64,000 nucleotides of DNA from Leptospira sanjuanensis (GTDB taxonomy: Bacteria; Spirochaetota; Leptospiria; Leptospirales; Leptospiraceae). A program made the position numbers and the translations under genes. Location of the stretch: assembly GCF_022267375.1 (NCBI RefSeq), contig NZ_JAIZBH010000001.1, positions 3,120,001-3,184,000 on the forward strand, written 5' to 3'. Of the stretch, positions 10,321 to 19,026 are shown in pieces. The stretch's first letter is position 1; every line of letters begins with the position of its first letter. The notes beneath the pieces were generated by a model, which saw only the letters and a program-made list of their open reading frames with translations, did not search any database and was not told the DNA's origin.

Positions 10321-10803
10321 ATGGCAAACATTCAACACTTAACCGAAAAAGAATTCATCGCATCTTCGTTAAAGGGACCGAAAATCACATGCAGCTTTTT
10401 AATTCCTCTCGAATTGCTGAAAAAGCTTCCAAAATCTGATCAATTAAAGATCGGAAAAAATCTGGGGCAACTTCTCAGAACACATTCTAAATATATAAAA
10501 AGCAAGAAGCGTTTCAATAAGAGTGCACTAACAGTCAAATATCAAAGAAAAGGAAATTCTTTGGTGAAATTCAATTCAAGAGTATTCCCGGAAGAGTGGG
10601 CACAACTTAGTATTCTTTCCGCAATCCACGGGGTTTCCCGCTGCTTACTATATTGCCTATTAATTCAACTACATTTAACCGGCACTTTAATAAAGCCGAA
10701 TCACAACTTGCAAAAAATTCAAGAAATTGTTTTACCGGCCTTCATCTGGGAAATAAATTTAAAAACGAAGATGATTCGAAGAATAATATATCATAGATTA
10801 TGA
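10321..10803 (+). CDS. DUF1564 family protein
   Basis: A 160-residue basic protein with no signal or membrane segment. The segment order (a SFLIPLELLKKLP-type opening, a KNLGQLLRTHSKYI helix, then KFNSRVFPEEWAQLSILSAIHGVSRCLLYCLLIQL) matches DUF1564, a family I know mainly from Leptospira where it is present in many copies. The arrangement hints at a small DNA- or nucleic-acid-binding protein, but that is inference. The assignment is from memory of the family pattern. It sits in AT-rich DNA next to repeat elements, consistent with a mobile or expanding family. Confidence 0.7.
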   Translation: MANIQHLTEKEFIASSLKGPKITCSFLIPLELLKKLPKSDQLKIGKNLGQLLRTHSKYIKSKKRFNKSALTVKYQRKGNSLVKFNSRVFPEEWAQLSILSAIHGVSRCLLYCLLIQLHLTGTLIKPNHNLQKIQEIVLPAFIWEINLKTKMIRRIIYHRL

Positions 10804-11367
10804 ATATTCTATCGATAAAACCAAAAATGTTCTCTTTAGCCTAACCGCCTCTATTAAAAATAGAGAATATTTCACTCGATGTAACATGCTTTCTTTTACA
10901 TAGGATTACATCTTTAAAGGTAAAGAACGTTGCTCGACACTTTAACATAAATATGATCAGGGTTTCGCTTACAGAAGATCTTTGTTTGAAAATAATAAAC
11001 CAGAATTCAATCCAGATTTCTGAAGAGTTCCCGCAAAACAGTGTATTTCTGTAAAACCTGCCGCAGGGATGTGAAGGGCTTGGTCCTTAATTCCTTTGAA
11101 TCGCTTTGTTAAGCCATCACACAAGGACCGAGCGGGACTCCGCGAGCCCGTAACAAGCCCGACCCTCCTGCAAACCCTCCGAATGACGTTCGTTATCAAG
11201 AAATATGCAGGAGGGTGCGGCCCAAACCATGCCGTACCTAAGAGTTCCCACAAAAAGAATTGCAAACTCCCCTACCCCCGCAAAATGGAAACCGGAACAA
11301 CCAAATTTCATTAAACAACCGTTCAATTTTATCTCCAAAAGAAAGAAATGAACATAGAGGTAACCAA
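10804..11367. repeat. gene-free region with several repeat elements
   Basis: No convincing gene. It holds two GAGTTCCC(A/G)C repeats (11025-11040 and 11242-11256), a 25-base element at 11124-11148 beginning AGGACCGAGCGGGACTCCGC that recurs exactly at 58628-58652, and a preceding GGCTTGGTCC (11077-11086) that also recurs at 58609-58618. An inverted repeat with 11-base arms (ACCCTCCTGCA at 11162-11172 and its complement at 11206-11216) follows. The cluster looks like remains of small non-coding repeats. Confidence 0.65.
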
Positions 11368-12579
11368 ATGTCAAACGCCTATGTAATCGACGCCGTAAGA
11401 ACTCCTAGAGGAAAAGGGAAAAAAAGAGGAACACTCGCGAGCATCCATCCGCAGGAACTCTCCGCAGCAACCTTAAACGCAATCAAAGACAGAAACGGAA
11501 TCAAGCCCGAAATCGTGGAAGAAGTAGTCATGGGATGCGTATCCCAAGTGGACGACCAAGCAGCGTGTATCGCGCGTTATGCGGTTATGTCCGCGCTCTG
11601 GCCGAACTCGGTTCCCGGCTATACCGTAAACCGTTTTTGCGGATCGGGATTACAAGCAGTCAACAACGCGGCGAACCACGTTCAATCCGGTTCCATGCAA
11701 ATCGCCCTCGGTGGAGGAGTCGAATCCATGTCCCGCGTAAAAATGGGAGCGGACATGAATGGAAGAGATTTTAATGTAGGAAATCCTAATATTCAAAAAC
11801 ACTACAATTTGGTGCCTCAAGGAATTTCCGCGGACCTGATCGCGACAAAATTCGGAATCACACGCGAAGAAGCGGACCGTTTCGCGGAATCCTCCCAGAT
11901 CAAAGCGGACAACGCGATCAAAGCCGGATATTTCAAAAAATCCATTATCCCCGTTAAAACCGAAGACGGCACGATCGTCGATACAGATGAAAACCCGAGA
12001 ATCGAATCCACATTCGAGTGGCTTTCCGACTTAGCTCCTGTATTCAAGACGATCGGTGAAAAGGAACTCGACGCGATCGCACTCAAGTCTTACCCTGAAG
12101 TGGGAAAGATCAACCACATCCACACGTTAGGCAACTCGTCCGGAATCGTGGACGGGGCCGCATCGGTCCTTCTTGCTTCCGACGAAGGAATTAAAAAATA
12201 CGGACTCAAGCCTCGTGCAAAAATCGTAGCGATGGCTTCAACCGGAGAGGATCCAACAATCATGCTTACCGGACCCGTATCCGCTTCCAAGAAAGCGCTC
12301 GCGATCGCGGGACTGAAACCGGAAGATATCGATATCTGGGAAATCAACGAAGCATTCGCATCTGTGGTGTTATATACTCAGAAGTCGCTTAACATTCCAT
12401 TGGAAAAGATCAACGTAAACGGAGGCTCCATCTCTCTCGGACATCCCCTCGGAGCGACCGGAGCGATCCTACTAGGAACCGCGTTAGACGAACTCGAAAG
12501 AAGACAACAACGTTATGCGTTAATCACGCTTTGCATCGGCGGAGGCATGGGAATCGCCACGATCATCGAAAGAATCTAA
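11368..12579 (+). CDS. acetyl-CoA C-acyltransferase (thiolase)
   Basis: A 403-residue thiolase catalysing thiolytic cleavage of 3-ketoacyl-CoA, or the reverse condensation. The acylated Cys91 lies in [11 protein letters not shown], His359 in [13 protein letters not shown] and the second catalytic Cys389 in LCIGGGMG; all three are intact. Leptospira lives on long-chain fatty acids, so a beta-oxidation role fits, though no other beta-oxidation gene is adjacent. The ATG at 11368 follows AGAGG with suitable spacing; the open frame upstream runs through repeat DNA and is not coding. A perfect inverted repeat follows the stop. Confidence 0.92.
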   Translation: MSNAYVIDAVRTPRGKGKKRGTLASIHPQELSAATLNAIKDRNGIKPEIVEEVVMGCVSQVDDQAACIARYAVMSALWPNSVPGYTVNRFCGSGLQAVNNAANHVQSGSMQIALGGGVESMSRVKMGADMNGRDFNVGNPNIQKHYNLVPQGISADLIATKFGITREEADRFAESSQIKADNAIKAGYFKKSIIPVKTEDGTIVDTDENPRIESTFEWLSDLAPVFKTIGEKELDAIALKSYPEVGKINHIHTLGNSSGIVDGAASVLLASDEGIKKYGLKPRAKIVAMASTGEDPTIMLTGPVSASKKALAIAGLKPEDIDIWEINEAFASVVLYTQKSLNIPLEKINVNGGSISLGHPLGATGAILLGTALDELERRQQRYALITLCIGGGMGIATIIERI

Positions 12580-12589
12580 CTTTACCCGA

Positions 12590-12613
12590 TCCGGACCGAA
12601 ATTTCGGTCCGGA
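12590..12613. terminator. perfect inverted repeat after thiolase gene
   Basis: A 24-base perfect palindrome (arm TCCGGACCGAAA) starts 11 bases after the thiolase stop. There is no T run, so it may act as a factor-assisted terminator or an mRNA-stabilising hairpin. Confidence 0.5.
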
Positions 12614-12764
12614 CACTTTCCTTCTCGCTTTCATTCCCCGTTTTTTAAACTTCATTCCGTATTTTTTTAAAAAAAATAGTCAATAATTTCCGTCCTTCCC
12701 GTTATCAAATCAGATACAAAAATTTTACTAAGATTCGACTCTTTCGTAAAACGGAACTAAAACG

Positions 12765-13691
12765 ATGGAAGATACAACTTTAGCGCAAATCATCCAGGAC
12801 AAAATCAAAAAGGAAAACGAGAATTTTCAATTGCCGACTAACACGGATTTGTTCTACCATTTCCGATCCACGCTCAATCTTTCGGAAAAGAAAATCTCGA
12901 AAATCCTCGCGTTCCTCAAAGACTCCAACTGCATCTTCGTATTAAATCTCAAAAAGCAGAACCCGAACTTCTCCCTGCCGGGTTTGGATGCTTATGTCGT
13001 TGCCGATTCTTATATAGTGGAAAGCCTTTTTACAAAACATCAAAAAGAGCTTGAACTTCAATATAACGCGATGTATCGCAAATCCCTCGGATATCAACAG
13101 ATTCTATCGAGAGTTCTCGACGAGATCTCAACGATTCAGAATCAATCCGTATTGGAATTATTTTCCTTCTGCATTCTTCTGGAGGACATCCGCAAAATGA
13201 TGAAACTTCATCCGGAACGATACGAGGAATCGAAACGAATCGCGACACTCAAAGATATGATCCGCGATTCGGAAACCCCGCTTTCATTCAACCCCGATCG
13301 GAATTATTCTTCTTCCGAGCCGGTTTCCATCTCCACGATTTATATCGAACCTCAGACTGAGATGGACGTCGATCTTCGCGCAGAAGAACACCAATCTAAA
13401 CCGAAAACAAAATGGGAATTGATGGCGGAACTTTATTCCGTTCCGTTCCTTTTGAGAATTCACTTTAGAAAAAAAGAATATTCTATTATTCAGCAGCTTC
13501 TTCTTTCCTCCAAAATCAGAACCGCTGAGGATTTGAAGATGGTTGCGGTGACTTGTTCGAACCTTCTTTCCAAAACTACTTTGGAAGCGACCCTCAGAAT
13601 GGAACTGAACAACCTTCGCAACCTCGCCATGAAAAGACTTTTGGATGAGGTAAAAGCTCCTGTCTTCAACGATTTGGAACTCGTGATCTGA
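12765..13691 (+). CDS. hypothetical protein (308 aa)
   Basis: I do not recognise this protein. It has no signal peptide or membrane span. It looks mostly alpha-helical, with a Leu/Ile-patterned N-terminal half (STLNLSEKKISKILAFLKDSNCIFVLNL resembles a winged-helix-like fold), a polar Ser/Pro/Glu linker near 175-215 and a helical C-terminus. The ATG at 12765 is preceded by GGAA nine bases upstream. It stands alone, between the thiolase terminator-like palindrome and a GC-rich repeat. Codon use resembles the flanking core genes, so it is probably a conserved leptospiral gene. Confidence 0.6.
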   Translation: MEDTTLAQIIQDKIKKENENFQLPTNTDLFYHFRSTLNLSEKKISKILAFLKDSNCIFVLNLKKQNPNFSLPGLDAYVVADSYIVESLFTKHQKELELQYNAMYRKSLGYQQILSRVLDEISTIQNQSVLELFSFCILLEDIRKMMKLHPERYEESKRIATLKDMIRDSETPLSFNPDRNYSSSEPVSISTIYIEPQTEMDVDLRAEEHQSKPKTKWELMAELYSVPFLLRIHFRKKEYSIIQQLLLSSKIRTAEDLKMVAVTCSNLLSKTTLEATLRMELNNLRNLAMKRLLDEVKAPVFNDLELVI

Positions 13692-13729
13692 CATACCGAG
13701 CAAACCCATAAAAAAGTATAATTGCTTTT

Positions 13730-13880
13730 TAGACCTTTGCCGGGCGCTTCTGCTCGCAACGGCCGCAAAACAGAACTTGCCGTTTTAGTCGCAGACCTGG
13801 CTTGCTCCGCGCTTCGGCATTCGCCTTCGGTCCTCTCTGCGCGAGGACCACTTCGCGCGCTCCGCATCCATAGCGCGGGT
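13730..13880. repeat. GC-rich imperfect-palindrome repeat
   Basis: A compositionally distinct block between convergent genes with many CGC/GCG words and short inverted repeats, for example GGTCCTC (13830s) facing GAGGACC. It shares vocabulary (CTTGCTCCGCG, GAGGACC, CTCCGC) with the repeats near 11,100 and 58,630 and is probably a diverged member. Short open frames here are not supported. Confidence 0.5.
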
Positions 13881-13886
13881 TTTGTT

Positions 13887-15047
13887 CTAAATCTTGAAGT
13901 AAATTTTCTTTCGATCCAAGTAACTTAAGATCAGCCACCATACGATCAGATTCAAAATAGCATACGACAATGAAGCGAAATACGAGTCGCTTAACAATCC
14001 GACTAAGCGTAAATAAATCCAAGTTTTAACGCTGATCGCTTTTCCGTTTTCACCGATTGTAGTCCAGAGATTCAAAATTCTTGCGACGATTCCCGAAGCC
14101 ACAAACACCAAAATGGCGTTTTTTCCGAACACGAGAAAGGGTTGAAACGAGATATTCAAAACGTTTTTGTCCGACTCGGATCGATTTGAAGAAAAAGTCA
14201 GAGATAAGAATTCGAAAAAACCCACGCTGAAAAACGCAAGTCCTGCGGTATAAACCGCGTAGCTCGCGGTCCATAAACTTTTATTCATAGGAAAGAACGT
14301 ATCCCAGATCGACCCGACTAACGTTAACAAGGCGCCGATGCCGAAAAGAACCGCCGTCCTTTTGTTCCATGAAGTATCCTGAACGGACAAAATCAAACCG
14401 CAGAGAACGCCAAATAACGAGCTCGCAATCGACGTGATTCCGCTGAAAAATCCTTCCGGGTCCCAGGTTTTGGAAAACTTCCAAAGATGTTTTTCACCGA
14501 AGAGAATTCGATCGAACCATGCGCCGATGTCTTTTCCGGGCTCCAAGGAAACGGTCGATTCTCCCGGAGGCGCGACGTTCAACAAAATCCAAGTCGGCAC
14601 GACCAAAATCGGAATCAAAGCGATCAAACTCTTCTTCCCGGGAACTATAAGATACAACGAAGCGACCGCGAAATAAACGAAACCGATTCTTTGTAAAACG
14701 CCCGGAATCCGGAGCTCGGCAAAAGACCATTCTCCGAAAAAGTTCAAAAATAATCCGAGCCCGATCAGAACAAGACTTCGAATCGCTATTTTCGACCAAA
14801 TCCCGCTTCGACTCATTCCATTTTTTGAATACAATGAAATTGAAATAGAAGCTCCCACCGCAAAAAGAAAAAACGGAAACACCAGATCCGTCGGAGTACA
14901 TCCGTTCCACTTTGCGTGTTTGAGCGGCGAATAGATAGCGGACCAGGAGCCGGGATTGTTTACGAGAATCATTCCCGCCACGGTCATACCGCGGAACAAA
15001 TCCAAAGACAGGATCCGTTTTTTGACTTGCGTTGAATTTTTTTCCAA
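13887..15047 (-). CDS. HGSNAT/NagX-like membrane acyltransferase (DUF5009 type)
   Basis: A 386-residue integral membrane protein with about ten helices. The N-terminus RILSLDLFRGMTVAGMILVNNPGSW and TPTDLVFPFFLFAVGASI are signatures of the heparan-alpha-glucosaminide acetyltransferase-like family. Family members are thought to transfer acetyl groups across the membrane to sugars; the acceptor here is unknown. The start is a TTG at 15047, 13 bases after the rof stop, indicating co-transcription. No better ATG precedes the conserved LDLFRG motif. Confidence 0.8.
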   Translation of the reverse strand: MEKNSTQVKKRILSLDLFRGMTVAGMILVNNPGSWSAIYSPLKHAKWNGCTPTDLVFPFFLFAVGASISISLYSKNGMSRSGIWSKIAIRSLVLIGLGLFLNFFGEWSFAELRIPGVLQRIGFVYFAVASLYLIVPGKKSLIALIPILVVPTWILLNVAPPGESTVSLEPGKDIGAWFDRILFGEKHLWKFSKTWDPEGFFSGITSIASSLFGVLCGLILSVQDTSWNKRTAVLFGIGALLTLVGSIWDTFFPMNKSLWTASYAVYTAGLAFFSVGFFEFLSLTFSSNRSESDKNVLNISFQPFLVFGKNAILVFVASGIVARILNLWTTIGENGKAISVKTWIYLRLVGLLSDSYFASLSYAILNLIVWWLILSYLDRKKIYFKI

Positions 15048-15060
15048 AATGAGGCCTGAT

Positions 15061-15288
15061 TCAAGGATTGATTTTCAGAATCTTATCCAATCGGATTTTT
15101 TCACCGTTTTCCAAAACGGCGAATTCTTCCCGATTCACGGATACGAGATCGGAAATTCTCTGTTTTTGAGTCGCGGTTGTTCCCGCATTCCCACCCTCCG
15201 AAACTTCCAAAGAAACCCTTCGTTTGGAGAGTACAATTTCCTCCAATCGATCGTAGAAGTCGCAGGAAACGGGAACGTATGCATCCAT
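15061..15288 (-). CDS. rof: Rof-like Rho-binding antiterminator
   Basis: A 75-residue protein whose start YVPVSCDFYDRLEEIVL and end ISDLVSVNREEFAVLENGEKIRLDKI follow the E. coli Rof (YaeO) pattern (two-strand Sm-like fold, acidic surface, closing RLDKI). Rof binds the Rho hexamer and inhibits RNA loading, reducing Rho-dependent termination. The order is DUF2804 gene, rof, acyltransferase on one strand with gaps of 50 and 13 bases. The middle segment (SEGGNAGTTATQKQR) is specific to this copy. The family call rests on motif memory, not on a search. Confidence 0.75.
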   Translation of the reverse strand: MDAYVPVSCDFYDRLEEIVLSKRRVSLEVSEGGNAGTTATQKQRISDLVSVNREEFAVLENGEKIRLDKILKINP

Positions 15289-15338
15289 AAATTCTAATAT
15301 TCTAATCCGTCACTCGACGCAAAGCGAAACGTTCCGAT

Positions 15339-16358
15339 TCACCAAAGCGATCTGTGAAATTCTGTGAATCCGTAAACGTCCTTGAAGGAAACCTTCTTTC
15401 CCTGCGCGGATTCGAATTTGCCGGAAAACTTTCCGACGAATTGTCTGAAATACAGTTTGGTCACGATCAAATTCATCTTATCCTTTCTTTCACCTTCGGG
15501 TTTAAACTCGAGATCGACCAAACCTTCCTCATCATAAATTCGCCAGGTTTTGTAAGGATCCTTCTGCGAAAAATCGAAGATCAGCCTCGGAACTCTCGTT
15601 CGATTCCGATCGATCCAAAACGCGTTCTCGGAAAAGAATGTTTCGTTTACGAGCGCGGCAAAGTTCGCTCCGATCGTGGTTTTGTTCGGAAGGATGGCGC
15701 TGAAAGCGGCCCAATACCAGTTCGTTTCCCTTCTTAGATAACCGCCCGACCAATCGTAGAGAATCGTTGTTTTTTTAGGATCAAAGGAAAGAGGTTTTCC
15801 GTTATACGAAAGTTCGATCGAAGACGGCGTGATCGGAGAACATTTTTCAGTGAATGTCCAATGAGTCGGTTCGGAAGGATTCACAACCCGTAACGGCGAG
15901 TGACTTTTTAATCCGAAGTCCGCGTTAAACCGAAATCGCAATTTTTTTCCTAAAAACGCTTCGACTTCGAGTTTCTTATCGGAGTGGGATTTATTCACGT
16001 TTAAAAACGAAGCCCCTTTTTTAAACCGAATTGAATATTCGTCCGGATTCGCGGGAAAATCCAATTCCTTTCCCGTATCCAAACCTTTGGCATCGAACTC
16101 GTAAAGAATCCCTTCCTTATAATGATACAAATAAGCGAAAACGTTATATACATACCCCAGACTTACGGCCGCAAATCCGATCAAGAATTCGTCCGTGATA
16201 ATCCCGATATAATTGAACCGTTTAAACGCAAATCGCTTCTTTAATCCGCGGATTTCTTTTCCGAAGAAGTCAAGCAGTTGAAATTCTTTGTAATTGAATT
16301 CAACCGGACCGTCGAAAACCCCATAGTTTACTTTATTTTCGGCGCCGATAATTTTCAT
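15339..16358 (-). CDS. DUF2804 family protein
   Basis: A 339-residue protein without signal peptide, beta-rich and aromatic, matching DUF2804: an opening FDGPVEFNYKEF, a centre with YDWSGGYLRRETNWYWAAFSA and a closing YGFTEFHRSLW. The function of the family is unknown; the fold suggests lipid or carotenoid binding related to hydroxyneurosporene-synthase-like proteins, which is inference. The ATG at 16358 is chosen; the frame also offers a TTG at 16397, and neither has a good ribosome site. It heads a probable operon with rof and the membrane acyltransferase. Confidence 0.75.
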   Translation of the reverse strand: MKIIGAENKVNYGVFDGPVEFNYKEFQLLDFFGKEIRGLKKRFAFKRFNYIGIITDEFLIGFAAVSLGYVYNVFAYLYHYKEGILYEFDAKGLDTGKELDFPANPDEYSIRFKKGASFLNVNKSHSDKKLEVEAFLGKKLRFRFNADFGLKSHSPLRVVNPSEPTHWTFTEKCSPITPSSIELSYNGKPLSFDPKKTTILYDWSGGYLRRETNWYWAAFSAILPNKTTIGANFAALVNETFFSENAFWIDRNRTRVPRLIFDFSQKDPYKTWRIYDEEGLVDLEFKPEGERKDKMNLIVTKLYFRQFVGKFSGKFESAQGKKVSFKDVYGFTEFHRSLW

Positions 16359-16484
16359 CTCGATCGGGTAAAATACGAGAGAAGCTTTAAAAAGCAATGT
16401 AAATATATGCGGTTCGGCAATTTCGCTTTACTTTTCCTTTTTTAAGGAAAGCATTGGCATACCAATTGTTTCATAAAGAAGCCC

Positions 16485-17369
16485 ATGGCAGAAGCGCAAA
16501 GCCAGAACCCTCCTAAATCTTCGAATCTCGACGAATCCGATCTTAAGATTCTTAAAGCGAAAAAAACATCCCGTGAACTTTCCGTTCTGCTCTATCGCGT
16601 ACTTTATAGAACGGACGAAGTCAGACAAGGTGCCGTCAAAGTCTTAAAGGAAACTTTCTTAAGGACTCATACCAATCATCCCGAACTCTTTCCGATTTTG
16701 GATCGTGCCAAATTCACAAAGGACATGATCAATCTTTACAAAGCGTCTACGACGTTGCCGCCGGATAAGTTGGAATTATTTTTCAGCGGAATACACGCTT
16801 CCTTTCAAAATGAAATCCGTTACTTGGTGGGTAAATCGGCTCAGTTTTCCTTCGACATCATTTTTCTCGTGATTGAAACGATCCTGAACGAAATGAATCT
16901 TCCCGAAAATGAAAGAACCGTGAACATGAAGGACCGAGAAACGATTCTTAAAAACTTCAAGGCCTACAACGATCTATCGAAGATCTTCAACAAGATCGGA
17001 AACACGAAGGTCGTCATCGATAAGAAGGACGATATCATTACGGAAATTTCCATTCTTCATAAGGACATCACGATCATTTCGATCGAGAGTATGTTTCGTC
17101 ACATTTTGGCGCAGCTTCTTCTTTCTAAAAAGTACAACTGCGGAAGTTTGATCGAAAAATGGGCTCAGGAATACGGGATGGAGGACAACGCGCCGTCGAT
17201 GAAACGCGTGATCGCGGAAGCGACCCCGTTGACCGAGTTCCGTCTTCAATTTACGAATGCGGTCAAGATCCTGAAGGACGAGAACGAATTGGATCTGATG
17301 TTTTTGAGAACTCTTGCGAACTACTATGCGTCCTGGGTGACTCAGGTTTCGGAACAAATTCCTTCTTAA
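16485..17369 (+). CDS. hypothetical helical protein (294 aa)
   Basis: Not recognised. It is a soluble, mostly helical protein with charged N-terminus (KSSNLDESDLKILKAKKTSRELSVLLYRVLY) and no signal or membrane segment. No catalytic motif is obvious. The ATG at 16485 has AGAAG close upstream. It is transcribed away from the DUF2804 gene and ends just before a perfect hairpin. Composition and codon use match the core genes. Confidence 0.6.
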   Translation: MAEAQSQNPPKSSNLDESDLKILKAKKTSRELSVLLYRVLYRTDEVRQGAVKVLKETFLRTHTNHPELFPILDRAKFTKDMINLYKASTTLPPDKLELFFSGIHASFQNEIRYLVGKSAQFSFDIIFLVIETILNEMNLPENERTVNMKDRETILKNFKAYNDLSKIFNKIGNTKVVIDKKDDIITEISILHKDITIISIESMFRHILAQLLLSKKYNCGSLIEKWAQEYGMEDNAPSMKRVIAEATPLTEFRLQFTNAVKILKDENELDLMFLRTLANYYASWVTQVSEQIPS

Positions 17370-17370
17370 T

Positions 17371-17402
17371 CTTAGAATATTCGAATTTTCGAATATTCTA
17401 AG
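17371..17402. terminator. perfect 15-bp hairpin between convergent genes
   Basis: CTTAGAATATTCGAA (17371-17385), loop TT, then its exact complement (17388-17402). It sits between two converging genes and lacks a long T run. It contains TTAGAATATTC, a word that recurs elsewhere in the window. Confidence 0.55.
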
Positions 17403-17429
17403 ATTCCCCAAAAAAACTCCCGGAGTTTA

Positions 17430-18020
17430 TCAACTCAATCGTTTGAGAGAAACGCTCAGAGAATACACCGCAACGGCAAGAACGATGTGAAAAATATCCA
17501 CGTTTAAAATCGGCCCTCTGGAACCGGTTGTTCCGATCACGAGCCCCGCAAGAATAAATAGGATCGCTCCTAAAATTCCGTACAACGCGGCGACTTTTGT
17601 CCCGCCGGAATTCTTACGAATGCAAACAAGAATTGCCGTAACCATCGCAAGTCCGCCTAACACGGTTGAAAGCAAAGGGAACGGAAGCAAATATCCGAAA
17701 ACAACGTAGATCAGAAGCAGAACTCCCGCGATCGGATAAAGGGAATTCTTTTCCAGCTTCTTAATGCCGAGATGAAAAAATCCCACGCCGATCAACGGCA
17801 CGCCCACAAAGGAAGCAAGTCCCACGGAAAAACGATACACTGGATCCAGAAGCCCGATTCCTAAAAAATGAATCGTCCCTAGTCCGGCAGAAACTCCTAT
17901 CGTTAAAAATCCTAAGAAACCGGCGGTTCTAGAATACGAAGCGGAGTTTCTAATCTGAAACGCGGCCAAGATTGCAACAAGGCTTAAAATTAAATCTGAA
18001 AATACTGTACTCAATTGCAT
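17430..18020 (-). CDS. hypothetical multi-pass membrane protein
   Basis: A 196-residue protein with about seven hydrophobic helices spread over its length and few charged loops ([14 protein letters not shown]). I do not recognise the family. The start is taken as ATG 18020 because the only earlier in-frame start is a TTG at 18056; neither has a clear ribosome site. Some residues (HFLGIG, a late DIFHIV) could bind a ligand, but nothing specific can be said. It is divergent from the aldo/keto reductase gene. Confidence 0.6.
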   Translation of the reverse strand: MQLSTVFSDLILSLVAILAAFQIRNSASYSRTAGFLGFLTIGVSAGLGTIHFLGIGLLDPVYRFSVGLASFVGVPLIGVGFFHLGIKKLEKNSLYPIAGVLLLIYVVFGYLLPFPLLSTVLGGLAMVTAILVCIRKNSGGTKVAALYGILGAILFILAGLVIGTTGSRGPILNVDIFHIVLAVAVYSLSVSLKRLS

Positions 18021-18186
18021 GACGGATGATGATTTCGAAGAAAACGAATTTTGCAATTCTTTCCCAAGGAAGAATCAAAAAAAGATCCGCATTCAAAACA
18101 CGTCGTTCGTTTCCATCGGATGCAATTTTTATCTTTCGATTCCCCCCTTTCGTTTTCAGAATCGTCCAAGTATCATAGGAAATTTT

Positions 18187-19017
18187 ATGACAAAAAAATC
18201 TTTCGATCAATCCGTGACCCTCAACAACGGAGTCTCGATGCCGATCCTAGGACTCGGCGTTTGGAAAACGAAATCCGGCAAAGAATGCAGGGAAGCGGTT
18301 TTAAACGCGCTCGAAGCCGGTTATAGACATATCGATACTGCGAAGATTTACGGGAATGAAGAGGACGTTGGTAAGGCGATTCGCGAAAGCGGAATCCCGA
18401 GAAAAGAAATTTTCATAACGACAAAACTTTGGAACGCGGACCAAGGTTCGGATAAAACGAGAAAGGCCTTGGAAACGAGTCTTGAAACATTGGGGATCGA
18501 TTTCGTCGATTTATATCTCATTCATTTTCCGGTAACTTCCAAAAGAAACGATTCTTGGAAAGAATTGGAGAAAGCGTATCACGATAAACTCTGTAAATCG
18601 ATCGGAGTCAGCAATTATACGATCGCGCATCTGACGGAATTGTTAAAGGAAGCGAAAATTACTCCCGCCGTCAATCAGGTGGAGTTTCATCCCTTTTTAA
18701 ATCAGGTCGCGTTGTTCGAATATTGTAAAAAACATAAGATTCAACTGGAAGCATATAGCCCGCTTGCTCACGGACAAAAAATCGAGGATCGCCGGATCGC
18801 GGACATCGCGAAACAATACGGTAGGACTCCTGCTCAAATTTTGATCCGCTGGGCCGTTGAACAGAATATCGTCGTGATTCCTAAATCCGTTAAAAAGGAC
18901 AGAATCGTAGAAAACGCCCAAATTTTCGATTTTCAAATCAAAGACGAGGACATGAGGATTTTGAATTCTTTGGACGAGAATTTTAGAACTTGTTGGGATC
19001 CGTCGGAAGTCGTTTAA
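18187..19017 (+). CDS. aldo/keto reductase
   Basis: A 276-residue NADPH-dependent aldehyde/ketone reductase of the 2,5-diketogluconate-reductase-like branch. The tetrad is visible: Asp in [15 protein letters not shown] (with the catalytic Tyr in IYGNE), Lys in ITTKLWN and His in YLIHFP. The family signatures GVSNY and [14 protein letters not shown] (cofactor phosphate binding) are intact. The ATG at 18187 follows AGGAA; the open frame extends back to 18019 but without family similarity. The substrate is unknown. The next gene, truD, runs towards it, ten bases away. Confidence 0.92.
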   Translation: MTKKSFDQSVTLNNGVSMPILGLGVWKTKSGKECREAVLNALEAGYRHIDTAKIYGNEEDVGKAIRESGIPRKEIFITTKLWNADQGSDKTRKALETSLETLGIDFVDLYLIHFPVTSKRNDSWKELEKAYHDKLCKSIGVSNYTIAHLTELLKEAKITPAVNQVEFHPFLNQVALFEYCKKHKIQLEAYSPLAHGQKIEDRRIADIAKQYGRTPAQILIRWAVEQNIVVIPKSVKKDRIVENAQIFDFQIKDEDMRILNSLDENFRTCWDPSEVV

Positions 19018-19026
19018 TATTTTTAT

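Noticed and set aside
13722..13928. Short open frames in the GC-rich repeat near 13.8 kb
   Set aside because: Frames arise from repeat composition on both strands; no start signals.
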